A stretch of DNA of 64,000 bases, from NCBI RefSeq assembly GCF_030687575.1, contig NZ_CP117439.1:2843501-2907500 (forward strand), in the 5' to 3' direction. Shown here in pieces: positions 49,531-59,041 of the stretch (position 1 is the first letter of the stretch; every line of letters begins with the position of its first letter). The notes under the pieces are model-generated. The model was not told the DNA's origin and did not search any database. It saw nothing but the letters and a program-made list of their open reading frames with translations. A program made the translations under genes and the position numbers. The DNA comes from Pseudomonas sp. FP2309. GTDB lineage: Bacteria > Pseudomonadota > Gammaproteobacteria > Pseudomonadales > Pseudomonadaceae.

Positions 49531-50991
49531 ATGAACAGTCCTGTTTCCCTGGGCATTGACCTGGGCACCTCGGAACTCAAAGCCATCCTGATGGACACCC
49601 ATGGCCGCGTGCTGGCCCATGCCGGCGTGCGCTTGAGCGTGGCTCGGCGCCATAGCGGCTGGTCCGAACAGGCGCCGCAAGAGTGGTGGCAAGCCTGTTT
49701 GCAGGCACTTGAAACCCTGCGCACCCATGAAGCGTTCGCCCGTGTGGCCTGCATCGGCTTGTCCGGGCAAATGCACGGCGCGGTGTTATTGGGCGATGAC
49801 AACCGCGTGTTGTACCCGGCGATCCTGTGGGACGACTCACGCGCGGTGGCCGAGGCCGAACAGCTCGGTCCAGGCTTTGCCGAGGTCACCGGCAGCCTGC
49901 CCATGGCCGGGCTCACCGCGCCCAAGTTGCTGTGGCTGAAACAGCATGAGCCGTTGGTGTTCAATGCGATCGACTGCGTGCTGTCGCCCAAGGACTACCT
50001 GCGCCTGCGGCTCAGTGGCGAACGTATCAGCGATATGTCGGACGCCGCCGGCACCCTGTGGCTGGACGTGGCGCAGCGTGAGTGGTTCACCCCGATGCTG
50101 CACGCCACGGGCCTCACGCCTGCGCAGATGCCCCGGCTGGTGGAAGGCGGCGCGGCCAGTGCCCGCGTGACCGCGAGCGGGCTGGGTTTGTCGACGCAGG
50201 TGGTGATTGCCGGTGGCGGCGGTGACAACCCGGTAGCGGCCGTCGGTATCGGCGCGATAAACGTTGGTGACGGCTTTATTACCTTGGGCACCAGCGCGGC
50301 GATTGTCGCGATTACCGACCACGCCGCCGGCAACCCGGGCAGTGCGGTTCATAGCTTCTGCCATGCACTACCCAACCGCTGGTACACCATGGGCGCCATG
50401 CTCGCCGGCGCCAGTTGCCTGCGCTGGGTCACGCAGCTCACGGGCGTGGCGGATGAACAGGCGTTGCTGGACCAGGTGCAGACGCAGTTGCCGAGCGGGC
50501 AGCCGGTGCCACTGAGCACGCCGCTGTTTCTGCCTTACCTGGCCGGTGAGCGCACGCCCCATAACGATCCCTTACTGCGCGGTGGTTTTATGAATCTCGG
50601 GCATGACTGCACCCCGGCGATGTTGGGGTATGCGGTGATGGAAGGGGTGGGTTTCGGTTTGCTCGATGCGTTGCGTGCGGTGCAATCGACCGGTGCCGAC
50701 GTGGGAGCCTGTGCCCTGGTGGGCGGCGGTGCGCGCAGTGCGTATTGGGCGCAGTTGCTGGCGAACATCCTGCAGCGGGAAATCGTCACCTTGCACGGCA
50801 GTGAATTGAGCGCGTGCATTGGCGCGGCAAAGTTGGGGTTTGTGGCGCTGGGGCTGGGCGCCGATTTGCTGGCGGCGGGGATGCCGGTCAAGGCCCGGTA
50901 CAAACCTGACCTGACGCAGCAGCCGGTGTTGGAGGCGCGTTATCGCAAGTTTCAGCGTTTGCTGCCTGCCGCAAAGGCCCTTCACGACTAG
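49531..50991 (+). CDS. xylB: Xylulokinase (FGGY family)
   Basis: A 486-residue FGGY kinase. The phosphate-1 loop is SLGIDLGTSELKAILMD, followed by ACIGLSGQMHGAVLLGDDNR, the XylB signature. The substrate region has ILWDDSRAVAEAEQLG, and the second loop is GGGGDNPVAAVGIG. FLPYLAGERTPHNDP and LVGGGARSAYWAQLLANIL complete the C-terminal lobe. It phosphorylates D-xylulose or a close ketopentose. It is the last gene of the transporter-LacI operon; no isomerase, dehydrogenase or ribokinase is present. Confidence 0.92.
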   Translation: MNSPVSLGIDLGTSELKAILMDTHGRVLAHAGVRLSVARRHSGWSEQAPQEWWQACLQALETLRTHEAFARVACIGLSGQMHGAVLLGDDNRVLYPAILWDDSRAVAEAEQLGPGFAEVTGSLPMAGLTAPKLLWLKQHEPLVFNAIDCVLSPKDYLRLRLSGERISDMSDAAGTLWLDVAQREWFTPMLHATGLTPAQMPRLVEGGAASARVTASGLGLSTQVVIAGGGGDNPVAAVGIGAINVGDGFITLGTSAAIVAITDHAAGNPGSAVHSFCHALPNRWYTMGAMLAGASCLRWVTQLTGVADEQALLDQVQTQLPSGQPVPLSTPLFLPYLAGERTPHNDPLLRGGFMNLGHDCTPAMLGYAVMEGVGFGLLDALRAVQSTGADVGACALVGGGARSAYWAQLLANILQREIVTLHGSELSACIGAAKLGFVALGLGADLLAAGMPVKARYKPDLTQQPVLEARYRKFQRLLPAAKALHD

Positions 50992-50999
50992 GCTCCTAT

Positions 51000-51015
51000 G
51001 GCGAGCGGGCTCGCC
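51000..51015. repeat. REP-like palindrome after xylB
   Basis: GGCGAGC-GG-GCTCGCC is a 7+2+7 palindrome flanked by TAT and ACAACAGG, the GGCGAGCGGGCTCGCC type of small intergenic repeat frequent in fluorescent pseudomonads. It lies between convergent genes and may act as a terminator. Confidence 0.6.
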
Positions 51016-51055
51016 ACAACAGGCGCGATCGTCACAGGAATCGGTTTGTTACGGT

Positions 51056-51499
51056 TCAGTCGTTGGTCAGCGGTGGCAAGCGTCGCTTCACCGGGGTTTT
51101 CTTGACGATGGCGGTGTTGGTTTCGGCATACGCATTGATCCGGTCCAGCAGGCTGTCGAGGTGGTCCATGGTGCGCACATGCAGGCGCGCGATGAAGCAA
51201 TCGTCGCCGGTGACCTTGTCGCATTCGGTGAATTCAGGGATCGCCTGGATCTGACGTTCCACCTCCTGCAACTGGCCGGGCAGAGGGCGGATGCGCACGA
51301 TGGCTTGTAACAGGTAGCCAAAATGCCTGGGGTCGATATCGACGGTGTAGTGGGTCAGCACGCCGCGCTCTTCCAGGCGCCGCAGACGCTCTGACACGCT
51401 GGGCGAAGACAGCCCGGTAATACCCGCCAATGCCTTGAGAGACAGGCGCGAGTCGTCCATCAGGGCGGCGATCAGTTGTTGGTCGATAGTGTCGATCAT
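51056..51499 (-). CDS. Lrp/AsnC-family transcriptional regulator
   Basis: A 147-residue protein. The N-terminal HTH reads DSRLSLKALAGITGLSSPSV-SERLRRLEERG. The C-terminal RAM domain (YLLQAIVRIRPLPGQLQEVE, then CDKVTGDDCFIARLHVRTMD) binds small ligands, usually amino acids. It is divergent from the DMT exporter with 109 bp between starts, so it probably controls that exporter and itself. ACTAAA (51516-51521) and TTTAGT (51545-51550) form a loose inverted repeat in between. Confidence 0.93.
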   Translation of the reverse strand: MIDTIDQQLIAALMDDSRLSLKALAGITGLSSPSVSERLRRLEERGVLTHYTVDIDPRHFGYLLQAIVRIRPLPGQLQEVERQIQAIPEFTECDKVTGDDCFIARLHVRTMDHLDSLLDRINAYAETNTAIVKKTPVKRRLPPLTND

Positions 51500-51608
51500 G
51501 GTTTTCGCCTAATAACTAAAGGTGATTTGCGCTTCTGGCCTTATTTAGTCGCTGGAGCCGCGTCCGCGCAGATTGCCATAATTGCGCCTCACTTGAGGAG
51601 TTTCAATC

Positions 51609-52514
51609 ATGGACACATCCATCCGTCGCGGGTCGTGGGAAATGATCGCCGCCATGCTGATCTCGGGCACCATTGGCTGGTTTGTATGGGTGTCGGGCGT
51701 GTCAGTGATCGAAGTGGTGTTCTGGCGCTGTGTGATCGGCGGCCTGACGTTGTTGCTGGTGTGCGCGGCGCTGGGTTACCTGCGCCTGGACCTGTTCAGT
51801 TGGACCCGACTGGGGTTGGCGATGCTCAGCGGCGTGGCGATTGTCGGTAACTGGCTGCTGCTGTTTGAAGCCTATTCACGCGCATCCATCGCCATCAGCA
51901 CCGCGGTGTACAACGTGCAGCCGTTCATCCTGGTGATGCTGGCGGCGCTGTTTCTGGGCGAAAAGATCACCGTGCAAAAGCTGGCGTGGCTGAGCGTGGC
52001 GTTTCTTGGAATGTTGGCGATCGTCACTGCCCATGGCGGGCAACAAAGCGGTGGCGACGATTACCTGACCGGCATCGCGCTGGCCTTGGGTGCGGCATTT
52101 TTGTATGCGGTTGCGGCGCTGATCATCAAGCGTTTGAAGGACGTACCGCCGCATTTGATGGCGTTGATCCAAGTGACGACGGGCGCGTTGCTATTGGCGC
52201 CGCTGGTGCCCTGGAATAGCTTGCCGGTCACCACCAACGCCTGGGCGGCGCTGGCCACGCTGGGTGTGGTGCATACCGGACTGATGTATGTGTTGCTGTA
52301 CGGCGCGATCCAGAAACTGCCGACGGCGTTGACCGGCGCGTTGTCGTTTATCTACCCGATTGCGGCGATCTGCGTCGACTGGATTGCCTTCGGGCATCGC
52401 CTGGGCTGGCTGCAATGGCTGGGGGTGGCGGCGATTCTGCTGGCGGCAGCGGGGTTACAGCGGGGCTGGTGGTGGCCCCGCCCGCGCAGCGTCAGTGCGT
52501 GCCCTGAAAGATGA
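51609..52514 (+). CDS. EamA-family DMT exporter
   Basis: A 301-residue inner-membrane protein with about ten hydrophobic helices and two EamA repeats. The first repeat includes EMIAAMLISGTIGWFVWVSG and FEAYSRASIAISTAVYNVQP. The second includes GIALALGAAFLYAVAALIIK and PTALTGALSFIYPIAAICVD. GAGGAG precedes the ATG. DMT exporters next to Lrp regulators generally export amino acids or related metabolites. Its 3' end overlaps the convergent rlhA gene by 23 bases. Confidence 0.9.
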   Translation: MDTSIRRGSWEMIAAMLISGTIGWFVWVSGVSVIEVVFWRCVIGGLTLLLVCAALGYLRLDLFSWTRLGLAMLSGVAIVGNWLLLFEAYSRASIAISTAVYNVQPFILVMLAALFLGEKITVQKLAWLSVAFLGMLAIVTAHGGQQSGGDDYLTGIALALGAAFLYAVAALIIKRLKDVPPHLMALIQVTTGALLLAPLVPWNSLPVTTNAWAALATLGVVHTGLMYVLLYGAIQKLPTALTGALSFIYPIAAICVDWIAFGHRLGWLQWLGVAAILLAAAGLQRGWWWPRPRSVSACPER

Positions 52515-54471
52515 TGTTCTCCGGGTTGAAGTGCTCCACGGCGCTGCCCGGTTGCGGCAGGCCAAGGATGTGCCCCTTGATCTTGCCCACCACGTGCATC
52601 TCGCACGGTTTGCAGTCGAATTTCAGCGTGAGCACTTCATCGCCGTGGATCAACTGCATCGGCGCCACCTTGGTTTTCACCCCGGTCACACCCTTGGCCT
52701 GTTTAGGGCAAAGGTTGAAGGAGAATCGCAGGCAGTGCTTGGTGATCATCACCGGCACTTCGCCGGTTTCTTCATGGGCTTCGAACGCCGCGTCGATCAG
52801 CTTGACGCCGTGACGGTGGTAAAAATCCCGGGCCTTCTGGTTGTAGACGTTGGCCAGGAACGACAGGTGCGCGTCCGGGTACACCGGCGGCGGCGTGGTC
52901 TCGGCTTTGCGCCCGCCGCGTGGGTGCGCGGCAACACGGGCGGCAGTCAGTGCGTCGATCACTTCGCGGCGCAATGCCTTGAGCTGCGAATTAGGCACGA
53001 AGAACGCTTGCGGTGCATCCAGCTCGATGTGGGTGGCGTGGTACTCGGTGGTACCCAACTGGCCCAGCAGGTCACGCAAGGTATCGAGCGCCTGTTCCGG
53101 CTTGTTGGCCACGCCGAACGGGCCGGGCAGGGTGGTGCCGGCACTGATGCCTTCTTCGCTGGTTGCGGTGATTTCGAGCCGGTCTTCACGCAGGCGCGCG
53201 ATCCACGACAGGCCAATACGCCGCTCGGAGGAAGTCTTGAGCAGTGCCTGTTGCCAGTTATGGTCCAGGTTGCGGTTCAGCGGGTGATGCGGTCGCAGTT
53301 GGTGCAGGCCGGCCGGCATTTCATTCGGCTCGACGCGATAACGGTAGCGCTTCTGGCCGTCTTCTTCGAATTCGCCCTTGGGCTCGGCGATGTTGGCGCG
53401 GAACCCCACGACTTCGCGCTTGATCAGCACATTGAGGCCATCGCCGTTGGACAGCGGCTCATGGGTGACCACCAGCAAGTCGCGCTTGCCGGCTTTTTCC
53501 ACGGTACCCACCGGCAAACCGGTGAACGTTGGGGTGTCGAAGGCGCCGATGTCGATCTTGCGGTCGGTGACGAAGTAGTCGGTGCTGCCCCGGTGGAAGG
53601 TTTTTTCCGGATCGGGCAGGAAGAAATGCGCGGTACGGCCGCTGGACGCACGGGCCAGGTCCGGGCGGTCTTCGAGGACGTCGTCGAGGCGCTGGCGGTA
53701 ATAGGCGGTGATGTTTTTCACATAGCCCATGTCCTTGTAGCGGCCTTCGATCTTGAACGAACGCACGCCGGCTTCGACCAAGGCGCGGATGTTGGCGCTC
53801 TGGTTGTTGTCCTTCATCGACAGCAGGTGTTTTTCAAAGGCCACGACGCGGCCCTGGTCATCTTTCAAGGTGTACGGCAGGCGACAGGCCTGGGAGCAGT
53901 CGCCACGGTTGGCGCTGCGGCCATTTTGCGCGTGGGAAATATTGCACTGCCCGGAGAACGCCACGCACAGGGCGCCGTGAATAAAGAACTCGATGGCGGC
54001 ATCGGTCTCGTCGGCGATGGCGCGGATCTCTTGCAGGTTCAGCTCACGGGCCAATACCAGTTGGGAGAAGCCGGCCTGGTCGAGGAACTTGGCGCGGCCC
54101 AGGGTACGAATGTCGGTCTGGGTGCTGGCGTGCAGCTCGATGGGCGGAATATCCAGCTCCATCACGCCCAGGTCTTGCACGATCAACGCATCGACACCGG
54201 CGTCGTAGAGCTGATGGATCAGCTTGCGCGCAGGTTCCAGCTCGTTGTCGTGCAGGATGGTGTTGATCGTGGTGAAAACGCGCGCATGGTACCGGCGGGC
54301 GAATTCGACCAATTGCGCGATATCGCTCACCTCGTTACAGGCGTTATGGCGCGCGCCGAAGCTTGGGCCGCCAATGTACACGGCGTCGGCGCCATGCAGG
54401 ATAGCCTCGCGCGCGATGGCGACATCGCGGGCAGGGCTGAGCAATTCCAGGTGATGCTTGGGCAAGGACAT
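52492..54471 (-). CDS. rlhA: 23S rRNA 5-hydroxycytidine synthase (peptidase U32 family)
   Basis: A 659-residue protein, close to E. coli RlhA (YdcP) in length. The N-terminal U32 barrel starts LELLSPARDVAIAREAILHG. It has VQDLGVMELDIPPIELHAST and the cysteine-bearing segment FIHGALCVAFSGQCNISHAQ, with RGDCSQACRLPY supplying ligands for an Fe-S cluster. The long C-terminal extension distinguishes RlhA from TrhP (YegQ). It hydroxylates C2501 of 23S rRNA using a prephenate-derived group. No clear ribosome-binding site precedes the ATG at 54471. Confidence 0.88.
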   Translation of the reverse strand: MSLPKHHLELLSPARDVAIAREAILHGADAVYIGGPSFGARHNACNEVSDIAQLVEFARRYHARVFTTINTILHDNELEPARKLIHQLYDAGVDALIVQDLGVMELDIPPIELHASTQTDIRTLGRAKFLDQAGFSQLVLARELNLQEIRAIADETDAAIEFFIHGALCVAFSGQCNISHAQNGRSANRGDCSQACRLPYTLKDDQGRVVAFEKHLLSMKDNNQSANIRALVEAGVRSFKIEGRYKDMGYVKNITAYYRQRLDDVLEDRPDLARASSGRTAHFFLPDPEKTFHRGSTDYFVTDRKIDIGAFDTPTFTGLPVGTVEKAGKRDLLVVTHEPLSNGDGLNVLIKREVVGFRANIAEPKGEFEEDGQKRYRYRVEPNEMPAGLHQLRPHHPLNRNLDHNWQQALLKTSSERRIGLSWIARLREDRLEITATSEEGISAGTTLPGPFGVANKPEQALDTLRDLLGQLGTTEYHATHIELDAPQAFFVPNSQLKALRREVIDALTAARVAAHPRGGRKAETTPPPVYPDAHLSFLANVYNQKARDFYHRHGVKLIDAAFEAHEETGEVPVMITKHCLRFSFNLCPKQAKGVTGVKTKVAPMQLIHGDEVLTLKFDCKPCEMHVVGKIKGHILGLPQPGSAVEHFNPENIIFQGTH

Positions 54472-54541
54472 AGTTTTTTTAGTCAGGCTTGTCACGGTCG
54501 AGGCGCGCATTGTAGCCGTGAATTGCCTGACCGGCACCTTC

Positions 54542-54922
54542 TCAGGCCTGGGCGGCCATCGCGGTAACTTCCACCCGCATCCCCTCTACGGCCAACGCCG
54601 CCACGCCAACCGCCGCACGCACGGGCCACGGCTTGGCAAAGAAGCGTTTGTACACCTCGTTGAACGCCGCTCGATCAGCCATATCGGTCAGATAAATGGT
54701 CAGGTGCATCACCCGGTCCATGCTGCTGCCAGCTTTTTCCAAGGCGACTTTCAGCGCTTGCAGGGTGCACTCGCTTTGCGCGGTGATGTCGCCCAGTTCC
54801 AGGCTGCCGTCGGCGCGGGTGGGGATCTGGGTGGAGACCAGGATGCCGTTGAAACCGATCACATCGGAGGAGATGGAATCGGCATCCGGATCAGGGGTGT
54901 AGTGCAGGTCGTGGTTGGCCAT
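54542..54922 (-). CDS. RidA-family protein
   Basis: A 126-residue protein of the YjgF/YER057c/UK114 fold: IGFNGILVSTQIPTRADGSL, ECTLQALKVALEKAGSSMDR, HLTIYLTDMADRAAFNEVYK, then RAAVGVAALAVEGMRVEV. The conserved arginine (PVRAAVGV) that binds the imine substrate is present. It is longer at the N-terminus than canonical RidA, which suggests a Rid subfamily other than RidA itself. GAGAGG lies five bases before the ATG at 54922. Confidence 0.9.
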   Translation of the reverse strand: MANHDLHYTPDPDADSISSDVIGFNGILVSTQIPTRADGSLELGDITAQSECTLQALKVALEKAGSSMDRVMHLTIYLTDMADRAAFNEVYKRFFAKPWPVRAAVGVAALAVEGMRVEVTAMAAQA

Positions 54923-55103
54923 GGGCGCCTCTCGAATGGGCTGGATCGCAAAGGCGGCCATGGTCCACGAAAACTTCGGCAGGGGCAAACACGCATGGCA
55001 TTTTTTGACGCCAGAAAATAATTATTTTTGCCGCGTAAAGTCGCGCATTACGCAGCCGACAGCTAGGTTAACACTAGGTTCTCCGCACGGCTGAGGGTAC
55101 GTC

Positions 55104-56459
55104 ATGTTCAACACCACACTCAAAACAGAACTGGCGGCCAGGACGGCCGAAGCCACCGAATATAAAGGACTGATTTCAGCACTCGAACGCTCAATGGCGG
55201 TGGTTGAATTTGACCTGAACGGCAAAGTACTGCGTGCCAACGATAACTTCCTGAAAACCCTGGGTTATAGTCGTGAGCAACTGCTCGGCAAATCCCATCG
55301 CGAGTTTTGCTTGCCCTCGCTGACCAGCAGCCCGGCCTATGGCGAGTTCTGGAGCGAACTCAAATCCGGCAAGTTTGTGTCGGGCACTTTCAAACGCGTG
55401 GACTCACAAGGCCGCACCATCTGGCTGGAGGCCAGCTACAACCCGGTGCTGGATGAGCGCGGCCAGGTGCTGAAAGTGGTGAAATACGCGCTGGACATCA
55501 CCCGTAAAGTCGAGCAGGAAGCCGCGATCCACAGCAAACTCGTGGCCCTGGACCGGGCAATGGCAGTGATCGAGTTCGATTTGAGCGGCCAGGTACTCGA
55601 TGCCAACCCCAACTTCCAGAACGTGATGGGCTATTCGCTGGCCGAGCTCAAAGGCAAGCACCACCGTCTGTTTTGTGAACCGGCGCTGATCAACAGCAGT
55701 GAATACGCCGACTTCTGGCGGCGCTTGAACAATGGCGAGTTCTTTACCGGCCAATTCAAGCGCCTTGGTAAACACGGTCGGGTGGTGTGGCTCGAAGCCA
55801 GTTACAACCCGGTGTACGACGGCGACGGCAAGCTGATCAAAATCGTCAAATTCGCCAGCGACATCACTGAACGCGTGGAGAAGTTCGAGGAAGACTCACG
55901 CGGCGCATCGCGGGCCTACCATATTTCTTCCGAGACAGAACGGTTTGCCGAGCACGGCACCCAAGTGATCCAGGAAACCGCGACAGAGATGCGCCGGATT
56001 GCCGAGAACATCGGCGCTTCGGCGCGCCTGGTCGGGCAGTTGGGTGATCGTTCCGAACAAATCACCGCCATCGTCAACACCATTCGCGGCATCGCCGACC
56101 AGACCAACCTGCTGGCGCTCAATGCGGCCATCGAAGCGGCGCGGGCGGGTGATCAAGGGCGTGGGTTTGCGGTTGTGGCCGACGAAGTGCGCCAGTTGGC
56201 GGGGCGCACCAGCCGCTCGACGGCGGAAATTGCCGAGATGATCAGCATGATCCTGTCGGAGACGCGGGACGCGGTGGCAAGCATGAGCGCCACTCAGGAA
56301 GGCGCGCAGCGCGGCGTGAACCTGGCGGATCAGGCCGGTTCAGTGATCCTGCAAATCCGCACCAGCACCAGTGATGCGGTGCAGGCGGTGAGTATGTTTG
56401 CGTCCAAGCTGGATGAATCCGAGGTGATTCCCAAGACCGCGGTAGGCTGGGTGGGGTAG
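55104..56459 (+). CDS. Soluble PAS-PAS chemoreceptor (BdlA-like)
   Basis: A 451-residue cytosolic chemoreceptor without membrane segments. PAS 1 is at about residues 25-130 ([40 protein letters not shown]), PAS 2 at about 147-250 ([40 protein letters not shown]), and a short MCP signalling domain at about 265-440 with the hairpin tip [20 protein letters not shown]. The order and size match BdlA, the P. aeruginosa biofilm-dispersion sensor, and Aer-like redox sensors. No CheB/CheR-binding pentapeptide ends the protein. A paralogue lies at 62330. Confidence 0.92.
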   Translation: MFNTTLKTELAARTAEATEYKGLISALERSMAVVEFDLNGKVLRANDNFLKTLGYSREQLLGKSHREFCLPSLTSSPAYGEFWSELKSGKFVSGTFKRVDSQGRTIWLEASYNPVLDERGQVLKVVKYALDITRKVEQEAAIHSKLVALDRAMAVIEFDLSGQVLDANPNFQNVMGYSLAELKGKHHRLFCEPALINSSEYADFWRRLNNGEFFTGQFKRLGKHGRVVWLEASYNPVYDGDGKLIKIVKFASDITERVEKFEEDSRGASRAYHISSETERFAEHGTQVIQETATEMRRIAENIGASARLVGQLGDRSEQITAIVNTIRGIADQTNLLALNAAIEAARAGDQGRGFAVVADEVRQLAGRTSRSTAEIAEMISMILSETRDAVASMSATQEGAQRGVNLADQAGSVILQIRTSTSDAVQAVSMFASKLDESEVIPKTAVGWVG

Positions 56460-56479
56460 TCCGCGGTTGACCGTCCGTT

Positions 56480-56506
56480 GGGATCGAGGGGCACCCCTAC
56501 GATCCC
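56480..56506. terminator. Shared hairpin between convergent genes
   Basis: GGGATCG and CGATCCC are outer arms and GGGG/CCCC-type inner arms complete a 27-base hairpin with a CAC loop. It sits 20 bases after the chemoreceptor stop and eight bases from the decarboxylase stop. No T-run follows on either strand. Confidence 0.65.
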
Positions 56507-56514
56507 AGCGGGCC

Positions 56515-57384
56515 TTACTCTTCCACGTCCATGAATTCCTTGGCCCATGCCACGTAGCTCTCCGGCAGCGTGTAGGTGTGGGTCAACTCGGTCGCGCTGA
56601 GGTTCGAAGTGCTGTGGGTCAACTGGCGCTGGGCGCGCAGGCTATCGTAGGTGGCCTTGATCGCCGCAAAGTAGGCGCCATGACCGGCCACTACCACGCG
56701 CACACCCAACTCGGCCAGACGCTGAGCGTCGTTGAGCTTGGGGTTGCCGTAGGTCACCAGCATCAGCGGTACGGTCAGGTTTTCAGCGATTTTTTCCAGG
56801 TGCTCAAAGTCACTGACACCGACCATGCAGATCCCGTCGGCACCGGCTTTCTGATACGCCTTTGTGCGCTCGATCACCGCCTCGGTGGACAACACCCCGG
56901 CATTGGTACGGGCAATGATCGACAGTTCAGGATCGACACGGGCTTCCAGGGCCGCGCGGACTTTACCGATGCCTTCGCCGATGGAGATCAGGTCCGTGGA
57001 TTTGCGCCCGAATTGCGCGGGCAGCAGCGTGTCTTCAATGGTCAACGCGGCCACACCGGCGCGCTCAAGTTCTTCGACCGTGCGCATCACGTTAAGGGCA
57101 TTGCCGTAGCCATGGTCGGCGTCGGCAATAAACGGCAGTTGGGCGACACGGCCGATGCGCGTGGCCTGCTCAACGAACTCACTCAGCGTGATCAAGGCAA
57201 AATCCGGCGCTGCCAACACCTGCAGCGAGGCGACCGAGCCACCCAGGATACCCACCTCAAACCCCAAATCTGCGGCGATACGGGCAGACATGGGGTCGAA
57301 GACGGAGGCGGTTTCAACGCAGGTCGGCTTTGCAAGCAATTCGCGGAAGTTGCGGCGCAGCGCTGAGTGAGATTTTTTGGGCAT
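56515..57384 (-). CDS. Oxaloacetate decarboxylase, isocitrate lyase/PEP mutase superfamily
   Basis: A 289-residue barrel enzyme: [20 protein letters not shown], then [20 protein letters not shown] (metal-binding aspartates), [16 protein letters not shown] and [10 protein letters not shown]. It matches the P. aeruginosa PA4872 type, a Mg-dependent decarboxylase of oxaloacetate, more than isocitrate lyase: the lyase KKCGH cysteine loop is absent. It is monocistronic. A 16-bp dyad lies 21 bases upstream of the ATG (57405-57420). Confidence 0.88.
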   Translation of the reverse strand: MPKKSHSALRRNFRELLAKPTCVETASVFDPMSARIAADLGFEVGILGGSVASLQVLAAPDFALITLSEFVEQATRIGRVAQLPFIADADHGYGNALNVMRTVEELERAGVAALTIEDTLLPAQFGRKSTDLISIGEGIGKVRAALEARVDPELSIIARTNAGVLSTEAVIERTKAYQKAGADGICMVGVSDFEHLEKIAENLTVPLMLVTYGNPKLNDAQRLAELGVRVVVAGHGAYFAAIKATYDSLRAQRQLTHSTSNLSATELTHTYTLPESYVAWAKEFMDVEE

Positions 57385-57404
57385 GTTCTTTCCTGGCTCT
57401 GGTC

Positions 57405-57420
57405 ATCGTCATGTGACGAT
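57405..57420 (-). promoter_or_regulatory. 16-bp dyad in the decarboxylase leader
   Basis: ATCGTCA-TG-TGACGAT is a perfect 7+2+7 inverted repeat, a likely operator. A looser CGTGGT/ACCACG pair follows at 57432-57454. The regulator is unknown. Confidence 0.4.
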
Positions 57421-57596
57421 CTATGTCTATTCGTGGTGGCGCGAGGTTACCACGCAGGCGGGGCGGGGATTATGACGTTTGAGCATGGGCTATGCGGATG
57501 ACACATGAGGTGCCCGCTCCGGCCAAGCGCCCTGGTTCACCCTTTATCGGGCAGCCGGGGTACAGTGCACACCCACTTTCCATTGATACGTGAAGC

Positions 57597-58223
57597 ATGA
57601 ACCGTGCGTTATTTGTTTCTCTGGATGGCCCCAAGGGCGTCGGCAAAACCACCCTGTTGGAGGCCGTTACCCGCGTGCTCAGAGCCGACAACAAAAAGGT
57701 GATCCGGCTCTGCGAGAGAAAAAGCGATCCTTTCCGGGCTGAAACAATGGTCCTGGTAAATAGACTCGCGAGGGCGCCCAGCCGGGATTTGGAGTGGCAG
57801 ATCTGCGAGCGCTTTGCTGATAGCCGTGTATGGATTACCCGCCACGTTCTGCCTGAACAGCCGGCCGACAGCATTATCCTGATGGATCGCTGGTACCCGT
57901 CGGATGCGGCCTTTCGCCGGATGGTACCGTTTGCAGAGATTCTCCAATTGAACATGGATCGCCATGTGCAAGTGCCCGACTTGCATGTCGGGGTGGTCAC
58001 CGCGCCGCAGATTTCATGGGCCAGAGCCACAGCACGCCGCCGTGGGCTGAGCAGCACGGTCATCCATACCCTGCAAGAGCATGTTGCCTGCACCCACGCG
58101 TTCGAGCAGGCGATTGCAGAGCAGGGCTGGGTGGTATGCCGCAATGAAGGAACGGTTGAAGAGGGCGCGAGGCAGGTGGCGGCTGAAATACATCGAGCCC
58201 TCGGCCAAGCCTTGAATGGGTAG
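57597..58223 (+). CDS. Thymidylate-kinase-like P-loop protein
   Basis: A 208-residue protein with MNRALFVSLDGPKGVGKTTL (P-loop) and IILMDRWYPSDAAFRRMVPF, the DRxxxS-like substrate/catalytic motif of dTMP kinases, plus a helical C-terminus. The LID arginine region (ARATARRRGLSSTVIH) is present. True Tmk is normally encoded next to holB. This isolated copy lacks the typical DRY motif, so it is probably a paralogue acting on another nucleotide. It is convergent with the SDR gene. Confidence 0.75.
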   Translation: MNRALFVSLDGPKGVGKTTLLEAVTRVLRADNKKVIRLCERKSDPFRAETMVLVNRLARAPSRDLEWQICERFADSRVWITRHVLPEQPADSIILMDRWYPSDAAFRRMVPFAEILQLNMDRHVQVPDLHVGVVTAPQISWARATARRRGLSSTVIHTLQEHVACTHAFEQAIAEQGWVVCRNEGTVEEGARQVAAEIHRALGQALNG

Positions 58224-58285
58224 CGTGTGGTTAGGGGTAAGCAGGGCGCGAAGGCCGCTGGCCGGGCAGCGCCTGCAGAACCGCT

Positions 58286-58996
58286 CTACCAGGGCAGGCG
58301 CTCTGCGTCATACGCAAAGAAACCACCGCTGTCGGCTGGCACCAACCGGTCAATCACGGATAAGAGTTCACGTGCAGCGACCCTCGCCGGCCTTGCGGCG
58401 GCAGCGCCACTAAAGGGCTTGGAAAGGTCCGAAATCACGGTGCCGGGGTGAAGGCTCAGCAAACGGCTTTGAGGGTGGGTACGTGCAAGTTCGATGGCGG
58501 CCGTTTTGACCAGCATGTTCAGCGCAGCTTTCGAAGCGCGATAGGCGTACCAGCCACCCAGGCGGTTATCGCCGATGCTACCGACCTTGGCGGACAGCAT
58601 CGCCATCGCACCGTCACGGGCCAACAGGGGCAGAAAATGGCGCAAAACCAGCGCCGGCCCCAACGTATTGACCTGGAACACCGCCTGCAGCGCGTGTGCT
58701 TCAATTGCGCGGTAACTTTTTTCCGGCTTGATTTCGTCTCGATGGAGCAACCCGGCGGCATGCACGATCAACTGATACGGCGCCTCGCCCGCCAGCTCGG
58801 CAGCGGCCTCAGCGATACTCTCGGGGTTCTCCAGATCCAATGCAGGATCAGTCTGGCGCCCCAGTTCGCGGACACCACCACAGCGTGGATCGTTTTTGAG
58901 CCATTCACATAACGCTGAGCCAAGTGCTCCGCTTGAGCCTATTACCAAGGCACGGTAACCCTCGCCAAGAGAGTTCATTTGAAAGGGGGCGTTCAT
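58286..58996 (-). CDS. C-factor-like short-chain dehydrogenase
   Basis: A 236-residue SDR. The cofactor loop is ALVIGSSGALGSALCEWL, followed by LIVHAAGLLHRDEIKPEKSY, and Tyr/Lys lie in WYAYRASKAALNMLVKTAAI. It resembles CsgA/C-factor SDRs and pterin-type reductases. AGGAGA lies seven bases before the ATG at 58996. It is the last gene of an operon with folE and a DUF393 gene, so a pterin-related reductase role is possible. A paralogous SDR (40530) is only distantly similar. Confidence 0.85.
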   Translation of the reverse strand: MNAPFQMNSLGEGYRALVIGSSGALGSALCEWLKNDPRCGGVRELGRQTDPALDLENPESIAEAAAELAGEAPYQLIVHAAGLLHRDEIKPEKSYRAIEAHALQAVFQVNTLGPALVLRHFLPLLARDGAMAMLSAKVGSIGDNRLGGWYAYRASKAALNMLVKTAAIELARTHPQSRLLSLHPGTVISDLSKPFSGAAAARPARVAARELLSVIDRLVPADSGGFFAYDAERLPW

Positions 58997-59041
58997 TGAG
59001 TCTCTCCTGTGCACGGATGATGGGAAGAGGCATGACCGTGA

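Noticed and set aside
52360..54567. 735-residue open frame on the plus strand
   Set aside because: Antisense to rlhA; no motif or ribosome-binding site, and the minus frame carries the U32 signatures.
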